From: Spongospora subterranea
Taxonomy: Eukaryota; Endomyxa; Phytomyxea; Plasmodiophorida; Plasmodiophoridae
Reading direction: 5' to 3'
Length of the DNA stretch: 20,087 nt
Assembly (NCBI GenBank): GCA_900404475.1
Contig: OUQQ01000702.1
Span: 2,267-22,353, forward strand
In this document: piece after piece, positions 8,868-17,700 of the stretch
Numbering within the stretch: position 1 is the first letter of the stretch
Layout of the letters: each line of letters starts with the position of its first letter
The notes under the pieces: model-generated
Told to the model about the DNA's origin: nothing
Database searches by the model: none
What the model saw: the letters and a program-made list of their open reading frames with translations, nothing else
Made by a program: the position numbers and the translations under genes

Positions 8868-9595
8868 CTGGCAGGTGTCGACCAACACCAGCCCGATGTG
8901 TCGGTCGTCGAATTGATTGATTGCCATCACCAACGTGCCGATAAGTACCATAATCTTTGTACAGTGGGCTGTGGAGCCGATACTTGCCGAACATCTGGTG
9001 GGCCAGCACTCGCGAAAACGTTTACAGATAGCCGCCGGGCAACCTGGACGTGTCGTTGATCTCCCAGGGACAACAATCGCCAAGCGGATCGCGGAAATGG
9101 GTCCGCAGGCGGCTGATCAGGCTCTGTCGCAAAACAGTCCGGCGAGGATGTTTACTGACGAAATCGTTAACAACCCTTTTAAAGAATACGCCCGCTGAAG
9201 CCTTTTAGCCTGGGAATTATGTACGTGTCCAACAGTAGCACGTCTGACGATGCCATAGGGCCTCTTCGTTCTAAATAGTTGTTAACGATTTCGTCAGTAA
9301 GTATCCTATCGAGCCATCATGCTGGCGGTTAAAACTTCTAGCGTATGGAGTTTGTGAATTACCAAAGGACGTGCTGAATTGACGACAACCTCTGTTGCTC
9401 GTCCTCATCCAGCATTTGGGTAAAATCAGATTGCGCAAGCACAAGGTCGCCACCTGGTCTGGTCCTTCTGCTCAGGGCCATGTAGTTGTCGACGACGGCG
9501 ATGCGCAATCCGGGCAAGGTTCTGTCGAAATTTGTCAGACCCTTCTTCCCTAGGTTCCGTTTTCGTTGATCGATTCCATTCAGAAACCGTTCGGC
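8868..9595 (-). CDS. Ulp1-like (SENP/C48) protease gene, partly resolved, possibly degenerate
   Basis: Exon A (frame open 9595-9363) reads DRTLPGLRIAVVDNYMALSR and ends QHVL. A 57-nt intron (9306-9362) joins it in phase to exon B from 9305, giving W-ILTDEIVNNYLERRG and then LLLDTYIIPRLKGFSGR. The W(L)xDExxNxYL pattern at the start of the catalytic domain is typical of Ulp1/SENP cysteine proteases, which cleave SUMO or related modifiers. A further exon-like frame ends at a strong GTGAGT donor at 8867 (VMAINQFDDRHIGLVLVDTCQ split by that site). I could not connect it in phase, and saw neither the HW nor the GxDCG catalytic motif, so the gene may be broken or my model incomplete. The start codon was not found. 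Confidence 0.45.
9152..9300. repeat. 23-bp perfect inverted repeat spaced by 103 bp
   Basis: TTACTGACGAAATCGTTAAC plus AAC (9152-9174) is repeated exactly in inverted orientation at 9278-9300. The right copy encodes TDEIVNN in the Ulp1-like exon on the minus strand; the left copy encodes the same residues on the plus strand, at the end of an open frame that stops at 9198. Similarity extends a few bases beyond the perfect core on both sides. Confidence 0.9.
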
Positions 9596-9711
9596 TCAAG
9601 GATTTCACGAACAACGATTATGCAAATCGGGCGATATCGTGACCAGATTCTCTGCGACACGTGTTCATTCAACGCTGGTGATCTCGACGGTTGCGAATTT
9701 ATTGGCGTCGT

Positions 9712-11450
9712 CTATGTGGACTCTTTCGAGGCGGCGATCGCCTTGTCGAGCTGCGATCGCCACAGGTCGACGTCGTGGGGGTTCTCGAACACGAGCAGCA
9801 GCTCCTGGCCAGCCGACGCCAGCTTCAGCTCGATCGCATCCGGCACCACGCCCACCTCCATCGTCCTGATCTCCATGTCTCCTGATCGATCCACTGGTTC
9901 AGAAAACTGCCAGCCGACAATGGCGCCACAGCAACACACCTTTGAATTTATGGGACGTGCTGGTCCACAGGCAGACGTCGGAGAACACGTAGAACAGCGA
10001 GGTCGACGTCATGTGCCGGCTGATCGCCGAGAACCCGCTCGTGGGCTTCCTGGTCTCGACCTGGCCCGAATACAGCAGGATCCGCCCCGGTTCGACCAAC
10101 GACCCATCGTAGTTCGTGATCCGGTTCTGGATCTGGAGAATCTGTGGTGGTGTAACGTGACGTGTGTGTGTTTAGCGCCATATCCTTGGCTACGACGACC
10201 GCGACCAACCTTGTTGACGTTCTCGAAGTTGGCCTTGGCCGAGTTGATGTGCGAGGCGATGAGGCGGAGGCGGTCGCAGGCCGTCGCCAGGGCCGGATAG
10301 TCGCNGATCTGGAGAATCTGTGGTGGTGTAACGTAACGTGTGTGTGTTTAGCGCCATATCCTTGGCTACGACGACCGCGACCAACCTTGTTGACGTTCTC
10401 GAAGTTGGCCTTGGCCGAGTTGATGTGCGAGGCGATGAGGCGGAGGCGGTCGCAGGCCGTCGCCAGGGCCGGATAGTCGCGGTGGAACTCGGGCGTGTTC
10501 TTCTTGAGCTCGGTCAGCAGGAGAAGGTACCGCGGGACGCGCTGGATCGGCATGATCATCAGGCTGTCGAGCGATGCGCCCGGATCTCCCGCCCGCACCT
10601 GTGGTGTTCCCAACACAGCTGAACCCACCGCCGACAATGGCGAAAACACACGCAAAACAAAAACCTTTTCTGTGAACGCGCTGAATTTCCGGTTTTTCTT
10701 CAGCGAACTTAGGACGCTGAGCACGTTGTCGTAGCTGTTCACGAACGTCGTGTACATTTTCAGGAAATCGCCTGAACGAGAACAGCGAAAGTTTTAAACG
10801 ACATCGAGATCGAGAAACGGTTTTTCCGCTGATTGAACAACAACGCACCGAATTTGACGAACGCGGCGCCGACGTCGGCGGCGCTCTTCAGCTGGGGCAG
10901 CAGGGCGTCGTGCAGGGCGATGATCATTTCGAGGCTGGTGAACGACAGCATCTGCAGGTCCTTGGCCGTCAGGCCTAGGGACCGCTCGCCGGCCGCCTTG
11001 GTCATCGGCCGGATCCACACGCTCTGCAGCTGGTGCAGCGAACGCAGATACGATTCCTCGGTCTGATCGCGCGAGGCGATCGCAAAGTCAGATCAGATGA
11101 TCGGGCAAACAATTCGGCGACGACGACGCGTTCCTCACCTGGATCATCTCGTTGATGATCATTCCCCGTTTCTTCTCCATCGACTCCTCCGAGCCCCATT
11201 TCATCATGGTCTTCTGGCCCCAGTTCCCGGACGCGTTCAGGTCGTCGTCCAGCTTGGTCTCGTCGGCGGCGTCGGAGCCGGGTCTGGCGGCGTCGCCTTC
11301 GGGTTTGACCTCGGGCGCGGGAACGACCTCGCTGCGCTCCATGACCGCGTATTTCGCCGAGTCAATCAGCGTTGGCCGATACAGGATCCACGAGACGTAA
11401 TGGACCACGATCTGTAGAACGATCAGCAGAACGACGGCGACCGTCTCCAT
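9712..11450 (-). CDS. Dbl-family RhoGEF (DH-PH) with N-terminal membrane segment
   Basis: Guanine-nucleotide exchange factor predicted to activate Rho-type GTPases. Exons on the minus strand: 11450-11139, 11062-10849, 10771-10665, 10598-10386, 10141-9940, 9881-9712. With the duplicated block left out they total 1218 nt, an exact multiple of three (405 residues). Order: a hydrophobic helix at residues 3-23 (AVVLLIVLQIVVHYVSWIL), an acidic linker, the DH domain from about residue 98 (IINEMIQTEESYLRSL, then FLKMYTTFVNSYDN and the signature SLMIMPIQRVPRYLLLLTEL), and a PH domain from about 283 (GRILLYSGQV, SLFYVFSDVCLW, ending with the helix containing DLWRSQLDKAI and its conserved Trp). The start is the ATG at 11450 because it directly precedes the helix; an in-frame upstream frame also exists. 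As printed, the sequence is interrupted by the tandem copy at 10130-10480. Confidence 0.87.
10130..10480. repeat. 175-bp tandem copy joined by a single N
   Basis: 10130-10304 and 10306-10480 are the same 175 bases except one (G at 10159, A at 10335), separated by the only N of the window (10305). Each copy holds the end of RhoGEF exon 4, the whole intron between exons 4 and 5 and the first bases of exon 5. Removing one copy restores a perfect gene model, so this is most likely two overlapping contig ends or two alleles placed side by side across a gap. Confidence 0.9.
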
Positions 11451-11560
11451 GGCGATCGGTTTCTGTTCCCGATCGTTCGCCCCTTTATGGATGTGGATTT
11501 GACTGGCGTGTGCCCCCGAACACAACCGACAATCGATCGGGTGGAGTCGCGTCCGCGGTG
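11451..11560. promoter_or_regulatory. 110-bp divergent promoter region (RhoGEF / GST)
   Basis: Only 110 bp separate the start codons of two divergently read genes, so both core promoters and 5' leaders must lie here or overlap the first exons. The segment contains repeated GATCG motifs (GCGATCGG, CCCGATCG, CAATCGATCGG), which could be binding sites but are common elsewhere in this GC-rich part. No TATA box seen. Confidence 0.5.
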
Positions 11561-12363
11561 ATGGCGGATCTGTTCGTGAGCCGGGTGTCGGCCCCGAGCC
11601 GGGCGGTCTGGTCGCTAGTCAAGAGCCGCCCGGAGCTGGTCGTCATGGTCAACGTGATCGAGGTGGGTGATGATGTCGATCCGACGCCCTCGTCGTCGCC
11701 GCCGCCCCCCGCACGTCTGCCGTGTTATCGCGATTCCACGCACGACCCGCCCCTGGTCCTCTACGAATCCCATGCGATTTTGCGCCATCTCGCCCGCTCC
11801 TCCAGTTTCTATCCCGATGACGCGTTTGCTCGACTATTGATCGATGAACGATTGGTCGGCCACTTTTGTGCAACACAGATTATTTCGCCGATTTGTTTGC
11901 CCCCCGTTTCAACGCCGTGAATACTGTTTTGTAGTTAAATGTTGGTCTATGGCGAAATTGTTTGAGTTGGACGTTGGTCTCTGGCGCGAAACCACGCGAT
12001 CGCGGTCTAATCTGGACTGTTCGATAGGATTACCAAGGACGTCGGTTAAATCCAGCGCTAACCCGTGGAATTATGCCAACGATCTTCCCCGAAGCATTCG
12101 GCTGCGGTTCCCCGAAGCTAACGGGCGAACTGGTATCGTGGGGGCATCGCGACCTGGTCATCGCCCTGAAATTCCTCGACGCCGCGCTGGCCCAACACCC
12201 GTTCCTGTGCTCGACGATCGTCACGATCGCCGACCTGTCCGTGTTTTCGGCCCTGGGCATCCTGTCGCACCCGCAGGTGCAGTTCGACCTGGCGCCATAC
12301 ACCCACATCGACACGTGGCGCCGCACGATGTCGTCGCTGCCGTTCGTGGTTCTGCCACCGTGA
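11561..12363 (+). CDS. Theta-like glutathione S-transferase, middle exon(s) unresolved
   Basis: Glutathione conjugation enzyme, probably cytosolic. The first exon starts at ATG 11561 and encodes the thioredoxin-like N domain: SAPSRAVWSLVKS, with Ser10 at the place of the theta-class catalytic serine, then LVLYESHAILRHLARS, the glutathione-binding ES motif, and YPDDAFARLLIDERL. The last exon, from about 12118 (or 12056) to TGA 12361-12363, gives the helical C domain (LKFLDAALAQH, TIVTIADLSVFSALGIL, THIDTWRRTMSSLP). The link between 11855 and 12117 is unresolved: FADLFAPRFNA (about 11884-11916) is in another frame and no splice pair reaches it cleanly. Either there is an unusual intron or a one-base error. 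The inter-domain proline-rich stretch TPSSSPPPPARLP is unusual for the family. Confidence 0.8.
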
Positions 12364-13104
12364 TCAACCCAGCGCCGGTCGATGCGTTGCTGCGACAACG
12401 CGAGACCACCAGCTCGATCCGCGCGTCCGATTTGAATTTTGCGATTCTCGGGTGGTCGATCCGCACAACGGTGGTCGATTTGATGTTAAAACTGTGTCGC
12501 AATGACGCTTGTACAAGTACAGGCTATAAACGAAACGCTCAATAGAGCAAATGCGTGAAATTTGTTCATCGTTCATTTCAAATCGTATCCACCGGTTCGA
12601 CGGACGTTTTTCAGCATCGCCATTGCTACTGGCTGCAGTGTAAATCGGGTTCACTGGTAGATTTGGTTAAACCGCTATAGATCAAGTCTAATATCTCTAT
12701 ACATAATGAGATGGTCGAACGTTTTTTATGAAACCCTTACTTGATCCAGCAGGCTGTTCTTCCATGGTTTTCATGCTCAAAACTTATAGTTTCACCAACA
12801 ATGATATTGCCGACGATAAAGTGAATACTCTATGCTGTTGTTGGGAAAAGCGCGATGGCAACACATGGGGCACTACACTCTTTGTCATTTAATGTTAACA
12901 TAATGACAAAGGGCATATGACGACGTACACTGAGATTCTTCCTCAGCTCCATTTGCTGGTTTTCATTTGGAACCCCACATCACCAGCAGGCTGTCCTTTT
13001 CGGCCTTTTGCTTAAGTTAATTGCCTTTGAAAATCCGCTTTAAAAAACGACATGAATGCTTTTTATTCGCAAAAAATCCGATAGATCAGAAGATTTGGCA
13101 GCAA
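12364..13104. other. Intergenic, one near-palindrome
   Basis: AT-rich gap between the GST stop and the next plus-strand gene. At 12881-12910 there is a near-palindrome with stems TTTGTCATT and AATGACAAA around a centre containing TGTTAACA. Phrases around CAGCAGGCTGT occur twice (about 12748 and 12983). I see no exon or RNA gene. Confidence 0.5.
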
Positions 13105-14704
13105 TGTCCAGCGTGATGCCATTGGACATGTCGTTTCATGAAGAGCGCATCATCAAGGATAAAACCCATTTAACAATGTCCAAACGCCCAAAACAACAGC
13201 GTGCAGGTGAGATGAGTTTCCCAGATGACAACCAGCAAATGATGCCTAGTGAAAATCTCAGTCCGTTTGGGCCTGTTCAATCGGGCAAAAAATGTGGCTT
13301 TGTCTTCGCTAAAAACCCAATATCGATGCGTGTGTCGATTCCGCAGCCTAAACTGTGTTGGCGTCTCAGGATTACGAGCTTGGAATTCGGGTTGCCAACA
13401 CACACACGATTAGATCGGTGGATAACAAGATCTGTATTAGAGCTGAAAACTCCGGACAACAGACGGGTTTGATCCGTCTCAATGCGTCCCGAAACAGGAG
13501 CAGAAGCGTGATCATGAGTTATCATCGTCCAACTCGACTTTGACTGCCATAAAAACGTTTTTGCCAAGCTGTTTACAGAAAGCGTTTGAGATGGGAACAA
13601 TTATTTCAAAAAAACGAAGGCCCGAGATCCGTTGGCAATAAGTTGACATCAGGGTACACTGCGCAGCCCTGTATCGCACAACTCCGCGATGGTCCCGGTA
13701 TCGTAAATGGTCCGCCAGCCGACCATCCCACGTTGGCAAGGGTGTTTTCAATGCCGATGCCTGGTGACAATCATTTGGGCCAGGGTCCAATTTTGGACCA
13801 GCCCTCACAGGTGTCGTTCGAGCGATCGATCTTCGATAGCATCGGCTCGATCATGGTCACGATCGAGTCGCTGTCCAACACGATCGATACGATCGAGCTG
13901 AAACTCGACGAGCTGATTCACGCGCGCAACGCGGCTGCGTTCCAAATCGGCCCGCCGGCCCACAAGAGTGGTAAAGGCCTCTGGACCCCACCGGTTCCCA
14001 ATCCTGTTACGCAACCGTCCCCCAACGTATTAGGGGGTTTTGACCCCAACGACGATACCGATTACATGGCGCTAGTGGCGGTACGTATCTCAATCAGGAC
14101 AAGCCTGTCCCTGATCGGTCTATGCCTGCTCAGCCGACGTCGCCCGTACGCGTTTTGGAAGCGCCCAGGCAATCGCAGAAGCTATTGGTTGGCGCATTGA
14201 ACCGCGTTCTCGCCTCGATTCCGTCCCTATGTGTAAACGCTGAACTGCGTTCGTGACGGTCGTGTACTGAAGCGCGATATAGGATGGGATCGACTCGGTG
14301 GCTTTCGAGATCAAGGCGTTCGTGGCGTTGGTGATGAACATCATTCCTGATATGACACCTACCGGGATTCTATCTGAGAACCTTCTGCCATGTACGATAT
14401 AACGCTGCTGTGCAAACCTAGTTGTTTGTTTACCGGCCCTTCAGATTTGCGAACCGCCCATGGTCTAACGCCGAGTTTAAGAGATCGGATTTGGCAGGAC
14501 ATGACTAATATCACCGGGTGTACGCCTTTGGAAACTCGCCGGGCTTTCAAACGGATCATCGATACGCAATACCGCGGGTTCAGACGCAAGCTACCGTCGT
14601 TGGATGAGCTTCCGCCATCGATGCTGTCTTTGGTCAACGTATTGAGGGTCAACGGGCTTGCGCAGCACAAACAAGATGGCGATGCCGAGCCGATCGACTC
14701 GTAA
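13105..14704 (+). CDS. Unknown multi-exon gene with central coiled coil
   Basis: The 3' half is well supported: an exon ending at 14080, then 14134-14232, 14283-14391 and 14445-14704 (stop). Introns are 53, 50 and 53 nt, with GTACGT, GTAAAC and GTACGA donors and matching phases. The exon before 14080 carries a heptad-like helix (about 13815-13930; SLSNTIDTIELKLDELI), then a Pro-rich linker. The C-terminal part is basic and helical (LRDRIWQDMTNITGC, ETRRAFKRIIDTQYRGFRRK) and ends in an acidic tail. The 5' half is uncertain: a frame from ATG 13105 (MSSVMPLDMSFHEER) has coding character, but several splice choices between 13200 and 13740 are possible. I do not recognise the family. The stop lies 94 nt from the convergent UGGT stop. 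Confidence 0.65.
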
Positions 14705-14798
14705 CAACTATTTACTAAATTATTGTTATCTATTGATGTAGCCAATTTTTTCTGAGAATGTCCAGCCATTGATTCATTGCCTGGTACGCATGGTTCTA

Positions 14799-17700
14799 TC
14801 AAAGTTCCACTTTGTCCGATTCCTCTTCCTTTCCAATACTAGAGTCCGGATTGGCTTCGTGATCCAACGGAGTCCACTCGGGCAACAAGCGTCGTGCCCT
14901 GGAGAGTTTCGATTCTTTTGTCATGGGGTTATTACATAGATCGATCGTTTTTGCCTTCCCTGAAACCCGCAAAAAAATTATCGATGATTTCTAGTGCGCA
15001 AATGTTGGTTACCTAATGACTCCATTGAGCACCACGTTTCACACCAAAGCCATTCTTGCGGCAGGGAGTAGATGCCAACGTGATGCTGAAAGCGGTTACA
15101 AGAGGACCATTAGTATGCATACCATTGCCTTACCTGTGCATAATTTGGCAGGTCCTGATCAAGATTTGCAAGACTGTTGGGATCAGCTGACAGGTTGTCG
15201 TAAATTGCTCGTAGCGTATCTCCAGCACGCAACTAAAACTTTTGAGAAACCTGGCAAAAGCGTCTTACCGTAAGGCATACCTTCCGGAATTGCCTCAAGT
15301 CAACGACATATAAAGCGGAAATGTGATATGGTTTTCCTCGAAGATGGTCGTGCCAAAATCCACCTTTCCAAAACCGGAACCCTGAAAAGGCGTTGAGCGT
15401 GCGATGACCGGTGAATGATGCATGCAACATACCTTCTGTAAGCGTATTGCTATCACAGAATGGAGTATATGCATAGGGATTGCCCTTGAGATCCAGGTTC
15501 CATAATTCCGATATGTCACCTCGGACGATCTTTTAAAAATTCAGCAAAAAATAATCAGCTGAAAAATATCGCTCACTTGATCCGCGTCAATGAAAATGAC
15601 ACGATCCAGATTGATAGGGAACAACACATCCAAAAAGAGGATCTTGTAACCCCAAATCGTGCGCTGCTTTTCGCGCTGACGTCGTAACCAATTCGGCCAC
15701 TTGTAGACGACCAGTTCGACAGTACAACCATCTGACTAATCTGAAAACCGATTTTGAAATGATGAACGCACACGCCCTACAACGGTCTGCAAACTCCTGA
15801 ATGCTTGTTTTAAACTGTGGGGAGAGAAACTGCCCGACGAACCAGAACTTGATTTTATATTTGGTGGTTCGCATTCGTTTGACAACGCTGGCCATCATAA
15901 TTCGTAAGAAACGCTCATATAGGTGACCAGAAGCAATGCTGAATATGTGTATGGTCTTAGAATCACTCTGAGCAGGCGTTAGCAAAAACAATGCACATCA
16001 CATGTCTCAATTCCACTGACTTCCCCCCCGAATACGGATTCTGAAATTTTGCCCCAAAAGCTAGGCACCGAAGAAGTTTCTGGGTTTGTGAGTTCCAGAA
16101 GATCAACCTGTATAATTTTCAAAAGTTGAACGAAAGTGATGATAAATAGATTACCATCTCCATGCCAGGTTGACGAGAAACGTATATACGAAGATGATAG
16201 CGACTGAAGCTGCGAACTGGTATCAATAACCTTTCCGGCTAACTTCCCACGTAAGATATTCGAGATTAGTGCTGATTGAGTTGACCAACATGATAAACGA
16301 TGTCTTTAGCAGGACTAGGCAGCAGATTTTGCATGGGGAACCGGAATATTGCCGCGGCTTGGCCAGGAGATAGCGACATTTGCCAGACGTTGGGGGAAGC
16401 CTGAACAATTCCACTTGAGCATTACATGTCTTCTCAACAGAGCAGATACCTTTAATTGAAAATAGCCCAAGTTCTCCATGACAATCGTATCCTGTTGGTG
16501 GGGACGCAACGGTGTGCCAAGAAAAACTTTTAAACCAGCTGGAGGAGACGGGTTTGGGGAAAGCTCGAGACATGAGCCAAACACTGTCAAAGCAAAGCCC
16601 AATGAGACAGTTGGATCGCAGTTTGCAAAAGATATACCGAGAAGATGCCTCAAAGCAAATGCGACACTAATGGCAGATACGTCATCCCCAATCTGAATAT
16701 TGTCCAGATCGATATCAGTGTGGACGGATTCAACCAGCCAAGGCTCGGATGTTTCCATTGACAGCGTCGCAACAGGAAGCGTAGACGGCAACGAAAAATG
16801 TGCATGAACATTGCTGGATCGCGAAATAAATTTAAAAGGAAAATTATGCATTGACTATACCTTTGATCCACTCGACCATCATCATCGAATTTCAAGTCTG
16901 CTTGAAATACGTAACGGTAATACCGTTTGATGGGGACTGCAGATATCACAAGGGAAGGATTCAGAACAAGCGTGACATCCCAGTGTAAATGATCGCGGAA
17001 CGCGACCAAGACTGATATGATGCGCTGACAGGCTTCACTAAGAGGAGACACCACCGCCACAACCTACTAAACATTTAGTAATACTGGGCCAGACGTTCGC
17101 AACTCCAGACCTTGAAATGCGAGCCAGATGGATAATGTAACACAGTTTCCAAATTAGAGAATCTCGCAAAATTCGATGGCTTGAAAGAAGGACTATCGCG
17201 AAATCTGGCCCCTAAGTAATTAGGGCCCTTCAATACACAAGAAGACGCAGAGGTGGGGAACAGTGAACTGTTGAAAAATACCTAAGCACCCGGCAACTTT
17301 CATGAGAGTATCCGCATCCACATCAGACGGCAATGTAGGGAGGTGAGGAATTGGGATTAATAGGTCAAACGACGAGGGCGATATGCGGCCTGAAATGGGA
17401 ATAATGCGGCCATTGACTATTAAACTCGGAGCAGCAATTCCTGCTGTAAGCAAAATAAGGACTCGCCAAGGGGCGACGACGGTTTTTTACGCATGATTTG
17501 AGGTGTGAAAGAGTGTTCCAAAGCTTGTTTGACCAGTTCGTTCTCTGAGCTGTAATTCAGTATCTGATTCTGGAAGTCTGCCATACTCTTGGATACAAGA
17601 CGCGAAGCTAGCACTGTTGTGATGGCAGCGGCAATGGAGCCTGGATGTTGTTCATGCAGCGCCAGGATTCCACCAACTACGGAATTGACCGAAAAATTCT

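Noticed and set aside
8868..8960. MutS-homologue (MSH2) connector fragment suggested by the segment ending VLVDTCQ
   Set aside because: The likeness is confined to about 25 residues and the neighbouring exons do not continue as MutS, whereas exon B fits the Ulp1 family.
9566..10300. Plus-strand ORF of 244 codons
   Set aside because: It is the antisense shadow of the RhoGEF PH and DH exons; GC-rich coding sequence often leaves the opposite strand open.
10210..10317. A genuine extra exon of the RhoGEF inside the tandem copy
   Set aside because: The block is an exact copy flanking an N, repeats part of the DH domain and breaks the reading frame. An assembly junction explains it better.
15016..15273. 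Plus-strand ORF of 85 codons
   Set aside because: It is antisense to UGGT exons encoding [13 protein letters not shown] and [12 protein letters not shown], which are clearly the coding strand.
16315..16851. Reading the UGGT segment as one uninterrupted 178-codon gene
   Set aside because: It spans proposed introns 16401-16449 and 16584-16637. Removing them restores the family sequence, whereas reading through inserts foreign residues.
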